Below, piece after piece: positions 18,448 through 28,282 of a stretch of 64,000 nucleotides of DNA. Source of the DNA: Bacteroidales bacterium. Lineage in GTDB: Bacteria; Bacteroidota; Bacteroidia; Bacteroidales; UBA932. The notes beneath the pieces were generated by a model. That model had not been told where the DNA came from. It did not search any database and worked only from the letters and a program-made list of their open reading frames with translations. How positions within the stretch are numbered: position 1 is the stretch's first letter; each line of letters starts with the position of its first letter. The position numbers and the translations under genes are program-made. The stretch covers positions 1 to 64,000 of the forward strand of contig WRMN01000004.1 in assembly GCA_009777095.1 (NCBI GenBank), given 5' to 3'.

Positions 18448-19320
18448 TTATCCGATAGTGTGGTTAGCCATCAATTCTTTCATCAAATCATCAATATCGG
18501 TATCGGCGGCAGTAAGTTTCTTGGATTCCTTCGCCTGAAATACGATATTCTCAATCTTTTTCACCTTGGTAGGCGAACCCGAAAGTCCGTATTGCGCTTC
18601 TTCTCCTCCCACATCGGTAACACCCCATTCGGGAATACGCAGGTAGTCGATGTTTTGCAATTCCTCATAGTAATCGGCGCCTGCCTCCTGAATTTCAGTC
18701 AGGGTTTTAGCATGTTTATACTTCATTAACTGTTTGGCATGGCGCGGACGGCAAGCGGGTGCCGAGCCGTGAACGGTAATTACTAAAGGTAAGGCGGCGG
18801 CTACGGTTTCTACGCCACGTTCGAGGCGGCGTTTAACCACCATTTCTTTACCGTCATACGAAACAATTTCTTCTGCGTAGGTTACTTGCGGCCATCTTAA
18901 TTTTTCGGCTACCTGCGGACCTACTTGAGCCGTATCGCCGTCGATAGCCTGCCGACCTGCAATGATTACATCGGGCTGCATCTTACGCAACGCTTGCGCC
19001 AGTGCGTAGGAAGTAGCAAGGGTATCGGCGCCTGCGAACTTACGGTCGGTAAGCAACACGCCGCCATCGGCTCCGCGGAACAAACCTTCGCGGATAATGT
19101 CGGCAGCGCGGCCGGGGCCCATGGTTAATAATTGGATAGTGGAACCGATAAAACGGTCTTTCAGCCGCAAGGCCTGTTCGAGCGCATTCAAATCTTCGGG
19201 GTTAAAAATAGCAGGAAGCGCGGCTCTGTTTACAGTTCCGTCTTCTTTCATTGCATTCTTACCCACATTGCGCGTATCGGGCACTTGTTTGGCTAATACA
19301 ACAATTTTTAAAGAATTCAT
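18448..19320 (-). CDS. etfB: Electron transfer flavoprotein subunit beta
   Basis: 'VVLAKQVPDT...', 'IIAGRQAIDGDTAQVGPQVAEKL'; adjacent to etfA. Confidence 0.95.
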   Translation of the reverse strand: MNSLKIVVLAKQVPDTRNVGKNAMKEDGTVNRAALPAIFNPEDLNALEQALRLKDRFIGSTIQLLTMGPGRAADIIREGLFRGADGGVLLTDRKFAGADTLATSYALAQALRKMQPDVIIAGRQAIDGDTAQVGPQVAEKLRWPQVTYAEEIVSYDGKEMVVKRRLERGVETVAAALPLVITVHGSAPACRPRHAKQLMKYKHAKTLTEIQEAGADYYEELQNIDYLRIPEWGVTDVGGEEAQYGLSGSPTKVKKIENIVFQAKESKKLTAADTDIDDLMKELMANHTIG

Positions 19321-19343
19321 TTAATTTAGTTATGGGTTATGAT

Positions 19344-19652
19344 TTACGCTTGCGCCGTGCCGCTGCCGAAAGTCATCGGAAAAGAGGGCATACCGCCTTC
19401 TTTCATCTTGATATTCCCGAAAATATTTTCATATTTCTTAATATTTTCCTGCAAGGCATTCAGCAAACGTTTAGCATGTTCGGGGGTAAGAATGATACGG
19501 CTTTTTACCTGAGCCTTAGGCATGCCGGGCATAAGGCACACAAAGTCGATAACAAACTCACTGGGCGAATGAGAAATTACAGCCAAATTGGCATAAGTTC
19601 CCTGTGCCATGTCTTCTTTTAATTCAATGTTAATTTCATTTTTTTGCTCCAT
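19344..19652 (-). CDS. DUF3467-type protein
   Basis: 'YANLAVISHSPSEFVIDFVCLMPG...RIILTPEHAKRLLNALQENIKKYE'. Confidence 0.8.
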   Translation of the reverse strand: MEQKNEINIELKEDMAQGTYANLAVISHSPSEFVIDFVCLMPGMPKAQVKSRIILTPEHAKRLLNALQENIKKYENIFGNIKMKEGGMPSFPMTFGSGTAQA

Positions 19653-19680
19653 GTCTGTTTTTTTTATGGATTTTACAATT

Positions 19681-20058
19681 TTATTTAACGGCAATAGTTT
19701 CAATTTCAACTAATGCGCCCATCGGCAGCTTAGCCACCTGATAGCATACCCGAGCCGGATAAGGTTCCTTATAAAAAGAGGCATATACCTCGTTCACAGC
19801 AGCAAAGTCGTTCATGTCGGCCAACAAAACCGTTGATTTTACCACATCGGCAAAATTATAGTCGGCTTCCGTCAAGATTTCGCCAATATTATGTAAACAT
19901 TGCATAGCTTGCTCTTTTACACCACCTTCAACGATTTTTCCAGTTTCAGGGTTTAAGGGTAATTGTCCCGATATATACAAAGTGCCGTTTGCTTCAACTG
20001 CCTGGCTGTAAGGGCCAACAGCTTTAGGAGCATGGGGACTGGCAATAATTTGTTTCAT
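19681..20058 (-). CDS. RidA (YjgF/YER057c) family protein
   Basis: 'APKAVGPYSQAVEANGTLYISGQLPLNPETG...PARVCYQVAKLPMGALVEIE'. Confidence 0.92.
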   Translation of the reverse strand: MKQIIASPHAPKAVGPYSQAVEANGTLYISGQLPLNPETGKIVEGGVKEQAMQCLHNIGEILTEADYNFADVVKSTVLLADMNDFAAVNEVYASFYKEPYPARVCYQVAKLPMGALVEIETIAVK

Positions 20059-20123
20059 GTTACTTTATTTTTAATTCTAAACTGCAAAGATAGTGGTTTT
20101 TTTTCATTCTTCTATTTTTTTAC

Positions 20124-20131
20124 TATCTTTG
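20124..20131 (+). promoter_or_regulatory. -7 box TATCTTTG upstream of the DUF177-rpmF-plsX-fabH operon
   Basis: TAnnTTTG. Confidence 0.5.
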
Positions 20132-20149
20132 TAGCCCATTTTTACGTCT

Positions 20150-20608
20150 ATGAAAAACGTAAGTAATTGTATAGTAGCATTTAAAGGCCTTTCAGACGAT
20201 AAACACTCTTTTCGGTTTGAAATAGGCGATTCGTTCTTTAAACTGTTTGAAGGCTCTGAAATAGAGCATGGTAGCCTCTCTGCCGAGGTCTTATTAGACA
20301 AGCAGTCGGCGTGTATGCAAATTACTGTTACTATTAATGGTACGGTAGATATTGCTTGCGACCGCTGTTTGGATAATTTGATTTTAACGGTAAGTACTAA
20401 CGGCGAATTAGCCGTTCGTTTCGGAAAAAGCGACAACTCAAATCCTGATGATGATTTGATAGTGCTTGATCCTTCCGAAGGGGAAATTGACCTGTCGCAA
20501 TATATTTACGACAGTATTAATGTAGCCTTGCCGCTTCAGCGCATTCATACTGAGGGGCAATGTAATCCGGAAATGACGGAAAAATTGCAACATTTCATGG
20601 TAAATTAA
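20150..20608 (+). CDS. DUF177 (YceD-like) protein
   Basis: 'IACDRCLDNL' motif, directly upstream of rpmF. Confidence 0.85.
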   Translation: MKNVSNCIVAFKGLSDDKHSFRFEIGDSFFKLFEGSEIEHGSLSAEVLLDKQSACMQITVTINGTVDIACDRCLDNLILTVSTNGELAVRFGKSDNSNPDDDLIVLDPSEGEIDLSQYIYDSINVALPLQRIHTEGQCNPEMTEKLQHFMVN

Positions 20609-20636
20609 TTTAAAAACAATAAAAAATTGAAATAAA

Positions 20637-20819
20637 ATGGCTCACCCGAAACACAAAATCTCAAAACAGCGCCGCGACAAACGTCGGACACACGACAAAT
20701 TAGATTTGCCTACTTTGGCCAACTGCTCTAATTGCGGCTCGGCTGTACTTTATCACCGTGTATGCCCCGATTGCGGCTTCTACCGCGGTCGTTTGATGAT
20801 TGACAAAGCAAGCGCTTAA
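20637..20819 (+). CDS. rpmF: 50S ribosomal protein L32
   Basis: MAHPKHKISKQRRDKRRTH...CSNCGSAVLYHRVCPDCGFYRGR. Confidence 0.97.
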   Translation: MAHPKHKISKQRRDKRRTHDKLDLPTLANCSNCGSAVLYHRVCPDCGFYRGRLMIDKASA

Positions 20820-20843
20820 TTAAAGTTTTAAAACCTTACCCTA

Positions 20844-21791
20844 ATGGTTAGAATAGGAATTGACGCGATGGGCGGCGATTTTGCTCCAAAGAACATTGTT
20901 CTTGGCGCTATTCAAGCCTATGCGCGCATACAACCTAAAACACGGTTAGTATTATTTGGCGATAAAAGCCTGATAGACGCCGAATGCCGTGAAGCAGGCT
21001 TCGATGCCGCTAAATTTGAAATTGTGCATACCTCACAGGTCATTGGTATGGGCGACCACCCGGCCAAGGCTTTTCAGCAAAAGTCCGACTCCAGTATCAC
21101 CGTAGGTTTTCATGCGCTCGCCAATTGTAAAATCGATGGTTTTGCCAGCGCCGGCAATACAGGCGCGATGCTGGCAGGTGCGATGTACACTGTGAAGTCA
21201 ATTCCGGGCATTATACGTCCGGCGATTTGCAGCGAGTACCCCTTGCTAACCGGAAAAACAGCCTTCTTGTTAGACGTAGGGCTTAATGTGGATTGTAAGC
21301 CCGATGTATTGTATCAATACGGACTACTCGGCTCAATTTATGTCAAACACATGATGGGCATTGACAATCCGCGTGTTGCCCTGCTCAACATCGGCGAAGA
21401 AGAAGAAAAAGGCAATTTGCAAACCAAAGAGGCATTCAAGATGATGCAAGATACTACCGATTTCAACTTTGCAGGTAATATCGAAGCTAATCACATCTTC
21501 TCGGGAGAAATAGCTGATGTAATTGTAGCCGATGGATTTGTAGGCAATGTAGTGCTGAAACAGGCCGAGGCCATGTATGTGTTAGCCAAAGAGCAAGGTA
21601 TAGACAGCGAATACTTTAACCGTTTTAACTATGAAATTTACGGCGGTACGCCGGTACTTGGCGTAAACGCCCCAATTATCATCGGCCATGGAATATCTTC
21701 GCCTACAGCAATAGAAAACATGATTCTGCAAACAGAACATGCTATAAAAGTCCGTTTGGTTGATAAAATTACTGAAGCCTTAGACAAATGA
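20844..21791 (+). CDS. plsX: Phosphate acyltransferase PlsX
   Basis: '[21 protein letters not shown]', '[13 protein letters not shown]'. Confidence 0.96.
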   Translation: MVRIGIDAMGGDFAPKNIVLGAIQAYARIQPKTRLVLFGDKSLIDAECREAGFDAAKFEIVHTSQVIGMGDHPAKAFQQKSDSSITVGFHALANCKIDGFASAGNTGAMLAGAMYTVKSIPGIIRPAICSEYPLLTGKTAFLLDVGLNVDCKPDVLYQYGLLGSIYVKHMMGIDNPRVALLNIGEEEEKGNLQTKEAFKMMQDTTDFNFAGNIEANHIFSGEIADVIVADGFVGNVVLKQAEAMYVLAKEQGIDSEYFNRFNYEIYGGTPVLGVNAPIIIGHGISSPTAIENMILQTEHAIKVRLVDKITEALDK

Positions 21792-22777
21792 CAAAAATAA
21801 CTGCCGCTATTACTGCTATTGCCGGATACGTGCCGGAATACATATTAACTAACGAAGAACTTTCGCGTATTGTCGATACCAGTGATGAGTGGATTACTAC
21901 CCGTACGGGCATTAAGGAACGCCACATATTAAAGGCGGAACACGAAGGGTCTTCCTATATGGGCGCAAAGGCGGTAGAAGAATTGCTTCGCAAAACCAAT
22001 ACAAGGCCCGAAGATATTGATATGTTAGTTTGTTGCACGGTAACGCCCGACCACGTATTCCCCGCTACCGCTAACATTATATGCGACAAGATAGGCATTC
22101 TCAACGCCTGGGGCTTTGACATGAATGCAGGCTGTTCCGGTTTCCTGTTTACGCTGTCAACCCTGTCTCAGTTTATCAAAACAGGCCGCGCTAAGAAAGT
22201 CATTCTTGTAGCTGCTGAAAAAATGTCGTCCATCACCGATTACACCGACCGCAATACCTGTCCGCTTTTCGGCGATGCCGCCGTTGCTATGATGATAGAG
22301 CCTAACACCGAAGGCTTAGGTTTGATTGACGATATTCTGCATGTCGATGGAATTGGCCGCAAGTTCCTTTACATGAAAGCGGGCGGCTCATGCTATCCGC
22401 CTACGGTAGAAACAGTGGAAAATCGCGAACATTGTGTTTATCAGGACGGCAAAACCGTATTCAAATATGCCGTAAGCAATATGGCCGATACGGCTGCCGA
22501 AATAATGGAAAGGCATCAACTTACTGCAAATGACATCGCTTATCTGATACCTCATCAGGCCAATCTTCGTATCATTGACGCCACCGGTAAACGCATGGGG
22601 CTTACCGATGATAAAGTATTAATTAATATAGCCAAATATGGTAATACCTCAGCAGTGTCTATTCCTTTAGTGTTGATGGATTTTGAAAAGCAGTTCAAAA
22701 AAGGGGATATACTCATCTTCGCCGCTTTCGGCGCAGGCTTCACCTGGGGAGCGCACTACTATAAGTGGGCGTATTAG
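21788..22777 (+). CDS. fabH: Beta-ketoacyl-ACP synthase III
   Basis: '[20 protein letters not shown]', '[10 protein letters not shown]', '[10 protein letters not shown]'; 4-nt overlap with plsX. Confidence 0.96.
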   Translation: MTKITAAITAIAGYVPEYILTNEELSRIVDTSDEWITTRTGIKERHILKAEHEGSSYMGAKAVEELLRKTNTRPEDIDMLVCCTVTPDHVFPATANIICDKIGILNAWGFDMNAGCSGFLFTLSTLSQFIKTGRAKKVILVAAEKMSSITDYTDRNTCPLFGDAAVAMMIEPNTEGLGLIDDILHVDGIGRKFLYMKAGGSCYPPTVETVENREHCVYQDGKTVFKYAVSNMADTAAEIMERHQLTANDIAYLIPHQANLRIIDATGKRMGLTDDKVLINIAKYGNTSAVSIPLVLMDFEKQFKKGDILIFAAFGAGFTWGAHYYKWAY

Positions 22778-22797
22778 AAATCATCTATAAATTCTTT

Positions 22798-22869
22798 GGC
22801 CCCGTAGTTCAACGGATAGAATGGAAGTTTCCTAAACTTTAGATGGCAGTTCGATTCTGCCCGGGGCTA
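22798..22869 (+). tRNA. tRNA-Arg (anticodon CCT)
   Basis: Cloverleaf by hand: acceptor GGCCCCG/CGGGGCT, loop TTCCTAA, T-arm GGCAG-TTCGATT-CTGCC; no encoded CCA. Confidence 0.9.
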
Positions 22870-23089
22870 CAGTTCTTCTATTAATCACCTAAAAAAAGGT
22901 CTAATGGGCAAAAGTGGTTGAGGTAAGATAGTTGATTTCGATGTCTTTAGAGCAGGAAGCGAGAATTAAGATTACTGATATGATTAGTGGTTTTTTTATG
23001 GCTTAATTATAAACATGAGCCTTTGACAAGCATGGCCGTACAGTAAATCATAATATGCCGAGCATTATACCTCCTATGAGGCTATCTTC

Positions 23090-24082
23090 TTATTCCGTAT
23101 CCGTACTTTTTCGGGCTATAGTTACTTCTATATCAAAGCGCAGCATGGAATAGGGTTGTATCTGGCCTTGGGTGGTAGCGCCATAGCCATAATCGGAAGA
23201 AAAGAAAGTCGTAGCTTTTTCGCCGTCGCTCATATTTTGCAAGGCAAGGCCAAAGCCTTCAACAACGCCCATATTCGACACTTCATCATTCATAATCACT
23301 GTCAATTCATCATAACTGGTTGCTGCTTCATCACCATAATGAAAGTCTGCCACAGATTGAATATTAGAATCAAACAGAAATCCGTCTAATAAATATCCTG
23401 CATAACGAATCTTTATGGTATCGCCGGCAACCGGAAGCGTGTCGTTTCCCGGCGTTGTGGAAACAAAATACCAATCGTATTTCAATGAATCCACTCCGCC
23501 AAAATTTTGAATGCTATATTGTTTCAACGAGTCGGTTTGAAAAGCGGCTATATCGGGAACTACCCCTAACAACTCCAAATCATGGATAGTTGGCGAACTG
23601 TAGGCTCTTGTCCCCGACTCTATATAATTAGACAACCAGGAAGGCATGATGATGCGGGCCTTATCGCCCGGCGCCATATAAGAAAATCCTTCTTGTAAGC
23701 CCCGTACCGCTGTTCCTGTTGACATCATATATAGTTGAGGGCCATAATAGTTCTTTTTAGAATGCGTACCTAACATCTTAGCCAAAGAATCGACCGATGT
23801 TGACCCAATCGTTTCATCAATTGAGCGTGAAGTACAACGCATATACAGAAAATCATCACCCGCAGGCGATGTGCCGGCGTATTGAGGTGATTGCGGAATA
23901 AAATATAAGCCCGAAGCCGTAGGCTGTATATTCACCCCCTGTTCTATGTAATTCTTAAAAATGTAAGCATCAAGCAGTCGTTGTTCTACCGTATCGGCCG
24001 ACTCATTTACTTCTTTAGCGCATGACGAAAACAACAAGAAAGCGGCGGCAATAAAGCCTAAAAGACAATTTATTTTTTTCAT
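23090..24082 (-). CDS. FKBP-type PPIase lipoprotein (GldI-like)
   Basis: Lipobox LLFSSC; FKBP-like 'GDTIKIRYAGYLLDGFLFDSN' and 'DGEKATTFFSSDYGYG'. Confidence 0.8.
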   Translation of the reverse strand: MKKINCLLGFIAAAFLLFSSCAKEVNESADTVEQRLLDAYIFKNYIEQGVNIQPTASGLYFIPQSPQYAGTSPAGDDFLYMRCTSRSIDETIGSTSVDSLAKMLGTHSKKNYYGPQLYMMSTGTAVRGLQEGFSYMAPGDKARIIMPSWLSNYIESGTRAYSSPTIHDLELLGVVPDIAAFQTDSLKQYSIQNFGGVDSLKYDWYFVSTTPGNDTLPVAGDTIKIRYAGYLLDGFLFDSNIQSVADFHYGDEAATSYDELTVIMNDEVSNMGVVEGFGLALQNMSDGEKATTFFSSDYGYGATTQGQIQPYSMLRFDIEVTIARKSTDTE

Positions 24083-24084
24083 AT

Positions 24085-24597
24085 TTAATGATTTTTTACT
24101 ACGTTTAACATTTTTATTTCAAACTTCACCGAACTGTATGTCGGTAAAATTCCCATACCTGCATTACCATAAGCCTGCTCGCCTGTCAGCAGGATTTCTG
24201 CTTCTTCATTTTTTTGCATTCCCACAAGCCCTTTTTCCAAGCCGCTCATATAATGCCCTGCACCTAAGATTCCTCTTTCGGGGTAGTGCTGGTAAGTACT
24301 ATCATAATATCGCGTGGTATTAAAGATAGAAGCCTTATAATGAAAGATTACAGAATCCCCCGAAGCAGCCTCTCCACCCACTCCGCTGAGATACACTAAG
24401 CGATATACCCCGCCATTATAAAATACGCTATCGGCATTTACCTCGCCGCTGTCTATCTTTCTTTGGATATAAGCTTCGATAGCCTCTTCTTGCCGCACTA
24501 ACTGCTCCTTACGGCTTTCAGCCGTGCAGGCAGTAAGCAGTAATACCAATAATATTAAGCTATATGTGTTTTTTCTGCTCATTTCTTTAATCAACAT
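24085..24597 (-). CDS. FKBP-type PPIase lipoprotein
   Basis: 'GLEKGLVGMQKNEEAEILLTGEQAYGNAG'. Confidence 0.85.
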   Translation of the reverse strand: MLIKEMSRKNTYSLILLVLLLTACTAESRKEQLVRQEEAIEAYIQRKIDSGEVNADSVFYNGGVYRLVYLSGVGGEAASGDSVIFHYKASIFNTTRYYDSTYQHYPERGILGAGHYMSGLEKGLVGMQKNEEAEILLTGEQAYGNAGMGILPTYSSVKFEIKMLNVVKNH

Positions 24598-25138
24598 TTA
24601 AAACTTCCACTTCAAAAATTAATGCAGCGCGGGGAGGAATTTTATCTCTATCGCCCAAGAGGCCGTAAGCCATGTAGGGAGGAAAGATAAAACGCAGTTT
24701 ATCGCCTCCGCGCCTGTTTAACATTCCTTGATGCAAACCTGCAATTTCATTCGTAGTATTTACTTTAAAAGAACGTAGTTGCCGTTCATAACATACCGTA
24801 CCGTCCAATAATTGCACCTTACACAATAATTCAACCATTGAATTATCCGCTATATTTTTTCCACGTCCCTCATTCAACACCATACTGTAAAAACCTTCCG
24901 AATGATAATTCATAGTCCAGTTTTTCCGCCGCATCAGGCACTCAATAATATCCTCGTCTTTTTCCGTCAATTGCCTGTTAAGTTCGGTTAAGGCCATGGT
25001 CTCGACTGAGGTCGCGCCTTTTCTCACTGCCTCGCGGGGCTCCTCCGACGAACAGGAAGCGCAAAGCAGCAATACTATACCCAAAAGATTATACAGACTA
25101 TTGTAATACATCTTTATAATTTTCCAATTGTGCAACAA
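24587..25138 (-). CDS. FKBP-type PPIase lipoprotein
   Basis: 'GLHQGMLNRRGGDKLRFIFPPYMAYGLLGDRDKIPPRAALIFEVEVLNV'. Confidence 0.85.
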   Translation of the reverse strand: MLHNWKIIKMYYNSLYNLLGIVLLLCASCSSEEPREAVRKGATSVETMALTELNRQLTEKDEDIIECLMRRKNWTMNYHSEGFYSMVLNEGRGKNIADNSMVELLCKVQLLDGTVCYERQLRSFKVNTTNEIAGLHQGMLNRRGGDKLRFIFPPYMAYGLLGDRDKIPPRAALIFEVEVLNVD

Positions 25139-26123
25139 AAAAGGCTGTTGCTTCCTTCAAAGAACAGGTTAGTCGGCCGCCGGCTGCATTACGATGCCCG
25201 CCTCCGTTAAAATGCTTCCGCGCCAAATCGTTCACCGAAAAATCGCCTCTGGAGCGGAAGGAGCATCGAATAGAACCATCTTGTTGTTCCGACATATAGG
25301 CCGAAAGTTTTATTTTGGCAATATTCAGCGGGTAGTTTACAAAACTCTCCGTATCACCGGGCTGAAAATTAAAACGGTTTAATTCTTCCAAGGACAGGGA
25401 CATGTAAGCCGCATTATATTCCGGAAGCGTTACCATATTTTCCAAGGCATAACCCAAAAGTTTCATTCTTGAGGCGGAGAAATTCTCATAAATAGCCGCC
25501 GTTACCTTATCTTTATCCACGCCTAAGCGCAATAAATCGGCCAGTACCTCAAAAGTTTCGGGCGTGGAAGCGTTATCTCGAAAATTATTGGTATCGGTCA
25601 TAATACCGGTCAAGAGCGCCTCTGCCGCCGGCACAGGAACAGGCAGATTCATTGCTTGCAACAGTCGGTAAACGATTTCGGAGGTAGAGCTTGCTGTTGT
25701 ATCGCTGATTGCCACCGCAAATTCTTCTCTATTAGGGTGAATATGGTGGTCTATCAATATTTTGGGCACCGATGAATGGCGAAGAGGCGTTTCTACATCT
25801 TCCAATCTTGCTAAAGAATTAAAATCCACGCAGATAATCAAATCCGCCTCCGCTATTTTTTCTTTTACAATTTTTCGTTTATCCTTAAAAATCAATATCT
25901 TCGTGGAAGATTCCAACCATTGTAAAAAAGCGGGATAATGATTAGGCGAAACCATGACTACTTCTTTCTCCGAATATAGCTGTAACACAGAATGATAGAT
26001 TGCCAAACAAGCTCCCATAGCATCGCCGTCGGGGTTGACGTGCATCAGTATTACAATCTTCCTTGACTCGTTCAGTAAACGACTTAATATGCTAACTGTT
26101 TCGATATCAATGGGTAGCTTCAT
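25098..26123 (-). CDS. DHH-family phosphoesterase (NrnA-like oligoribonuclease/pAp phosphatase)
   Basis: 'HVNPDGDAMGACLA', 'ILIDHHI', 'GGGHRNAAGG'. Confidence 0.9.
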   Translation of the reverse strand: MKLPIDIETVSILSRLLNESRKIVILMHVNPDGDAMGACLAIYHSVLQLYSEKEVVMVSPNHYPAFLQWLESSTKILIFKDKRKIVKEKIAEADLIICVDFNSLARLEDVETPLRHSSVPKILIDHHIHPNREEFAVAISDTTASSTSEIVYRLLQAMNLPVPVPAAEALLTGIMTDTNNFRDNASTPETFEVLADLLRLGVDKDKVTAAIYENFSASRMKLLGYALENMVTLPEYNAAYMSLSLEELNRFNFQPGDTESFVNYPLNIAKIKLSAYMSEQQDGSIRCSFRSRGDFSVNDLARKHFNGGGHRNAAGGRLTCSLKEATAFFVAQLENYKDVLQ

Positions 26124-26241
26124 TATTCGCTATTATTGTTTGATTTAATCTACAAAGGTACAAAAATCCTTCATAAAGAGGATATTTTTCAACAAAAATT
26201 AAAATATTTGCAAAAAATTAGTTTGTTCGCAACTTTTTTTA

Positions 26242-26249
26242 TAAATTTG
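26242..26249 (+). promoter_or_regulatory. -7 box TAAATTTG
   Basis: TAnnTTTG 20 bp upstream of the 26269 ATG. Confidence 0.4.
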
Positions 26250-26268
26250 CAGGCATTAAAACTTAAAA

Positions 26269-26898
26269 ATGATGAAAAACCTTTTTGTATTTTTTGTATT
26301 GCCCGTTGCTATTGTTGTATTAGCATACCTTTTAATAAGCGGTATTAGTGATCCCGTGCGCTTTGAACAAGCAAGAAAGTTTCGTTCGGAAAGGGCGGCT
26401 GAACGGTTGAAAGACATTCGTGATGTTCAGGTAGCCTATAAATCACAATACGGCAAGTTTACCGACAATTTCGACACCTTGATTTATTTTTATAACGAAG
26501 GAATGTTGAAAATCGTACAGCAAATCGGTTCTATGGACGACTCTGTAGCCGTTGCCCAAAAACTCGTACAGCGTAATATCATTACTGTTCCGGTTCGCAA
26601 TGAAATTAAATTACGTACCGTAGGCGACAAGGCCGACTCCCTCCGCTTTGTTCCTATTGTCGGCGGGGAATTTGAAATGGAAGCGGTAGTTAAACGGGTA
26701 TCCGGAGTTGATGTGCCTTTGTTTGAGGCCCGCGTTCCTTTCGACAGATTATTAGACGGTTTAGACCGCCAATTGGTAGTCAATATTAATGCTGAGACAG
26801 AAGCTATCAACAAAAATTTAACTACCAACAAACGCTATTCAGGCATAAAAGTAGGCAGTGTTGACCAACCAAATAATAATGCCGGAAACTGGGAGTAA
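26269..26898 (+). CDS. Conserved hypothetical protein with N-terminal TM helix
   Basis: MMKNLFVFFVLPVAIVVLAYLLISG then soluble region. Confidence 0.7.
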   Translation: MMKNLFVFFVLPVAIVVLAYLLISGISDPVRFEQARKFRSERAAERLKDIRDVQVAYKSQYGKFTDNFDTLIYFYNEGMLKIVQQIGSMDDSVAVAQKLVQRNIITVPVRNEIKLRTVGDKADSLRFVPIVGGEFEMEAVVKRVSGVDVPLFEARVPFDRLLDGLDRQLVVNINAETEAINKNLTTNKRYSGIKVGSVDQPNNNAGNWE

Positions 26899-27682
26899 TC
26901 ATAGTGTTCGGGATTCTACCCTATCCATTCAAGCCGACTTGAATGGATTTTCTTTTGGTATATTCGACAGTAAAGGAAGCTGCCGTGTACTCAAGCAATA
27001 TACTTATACAATTCTTGATTACGACGATTTAGACCAGGAAATTCATAAATTGTTCCGACAGGAAGAATTGTTAAGATTAAGCTATAAAAAATGCTATTGC
27101 TTATTTATTTCCAATAAATCAACCTTAATTCCTTCTCATCTTTTTGATGTTCAGCACTTACGCAGCTATCTTGATTTTGTAACCCCTTTAGATGATTTAG
27201 ATGAAATACATTTCCGCCAACTTCCTGTATCGGAAGCTATAAATGTGTTTGCCATACCCAGTCCAATAGCTGCTATTGTTCATACTTATCAACCGAATAC
27301 CCTCTTTTTGCACCAAAGTATTCCGTTGATTCATCTGCTGCAGGAAAAGGATCTTCAGGAAGGCCTTATACTGCATTTAAGCGCTAACATCTCGTCTATA
27401 GCACTTTATGCTGAAGGCCGCTTAGTTTTAAGTAATACTTTTAATGTACACAGTTTTACCGACACCTTGTATTATTTAAGCAACCTGCTGCAACAATGGA
27501 ATCTGAGCCTGAAAGATACACCTGTATTCCTTTCAGGAAATCTCACGGACGCCGATAAAATGTTGTTTGAAAGCTACTATCCTAAACTAATACCACTCAG
27601 CAGTAAAGCTATAGGCTTAGCTTTCGGACAGGCAGCCGGCAAGAAATTTCACCTGCTTCAACAATTGTCTATATGCGAATAA
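26879..27682 (+). CDS. DUF3822-like protein
   Basis: Position immediately upstream of rsmD and general sequence character; start chosen at MPETGSNHS. Confidence 0.65.
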   Translation: MPETGSNHSVRDSTLSIQADLNGFSFGIFDSKGSCRVLKQYTYTILDYDDLDQEIHKLFRQEELLRLSYKKCYCLFISNKSTLIPSHLFDVQHLRSYLDFVTPLDDLDEIHFRQLPVSEAINVFAIPSPIAAIVHTYQPNTLFLHQSIPLIHLLQEKDLQEGLILHLSANISSIALYAEGRLVLSNTFNVHSFTDTLYYLSNLLQQWNLSLKDTPVFLSGNLTDADKMLFESYYPKLIPLSSKAIGLAFGQAAGKKFHLLQQLSICE

Positions 27683-28236
27683 TCGGCGGCTCGCTGCGCG
27701 GAAAAACCATTGTTCCGCCAACGAAGTTCAATGCACGGCCCACCACTGACTTTGCTAAAGAGGCCTTATTCAACATGTTGGAAAACACTTATGATTTTAC
27801 CGAAATACGGGTGTTAGACCTTTTTGCCGGCGCCGGCAGCATCAGTTTTGAATTTGCTTCCCGCGGTTGCCCGCATATTGATTGCATAGATATTAATCCT
27901 CTGCACCAGCGGTTTATCAAAGAAACCGCCGCTAAGCTTAGGCTGCCGCAAATACATGCCCTGCGGCTCAACGCCTTTGAATTTCCCGACATTTGCACCG
28001 TGCAATACGATATTATCTTTGCCGACCCGCCTTACGACACCACTGGCATTGATACTTTACCGCAGCGCATTTTCGAGCATAATTTAGTAAAAGAGGGCGG
28101 TGTCTTCATTCTCGAACATTCGCGCCAACACGATTTCACCAAGGACCTCCGCTACACTAAGCACAAGGTTTACGGCAGCGTGAATTTCAGTTTTTTTGAG
28201 CGGGAAATTAACAACTTTCCCTTACGAAATCTTTGA
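27673..28236 (+). CDS. rsmD: 16S rRNA (guanine-N2)-methyltransferase RsmD family
   Basis: 'RIIGGSLRGK', 'RPTTDFAKEALFNML', 'LDLFAGAGSISFE', 'IIFADPPYD'. Confidence 0.93.
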   Translation: MRIIGGSLRGKTIVPPTKFNARPTTDFAKEALFNMLENTYDFTEIRVLDLFAGAGSISFEFASRGCPHIDCIDINPLHQRFIKETAAKLRLPQIHALRLNAFEFPDICTVQYDIIFADPPYDTTGIDTLPQRIFEHNLVKEGGVFILEHSRQHDFTKDLRYTKHKVYGSVNFSFFEREINNFPLRNL

Positions 28237-28282
28237 TATTTAAAAATTCTACGTACATTTGTAAATAATTAGAACATAAAAT

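Noticed and set aside
22871-23089. Possible small RNA or gene remnant after tRNA-Arg
   Set aside because: No clear promoter, terminator or coding frame visible; similarity to 'AAGCATGGCCGTA' at 30.6 kb is short enough to be chance.
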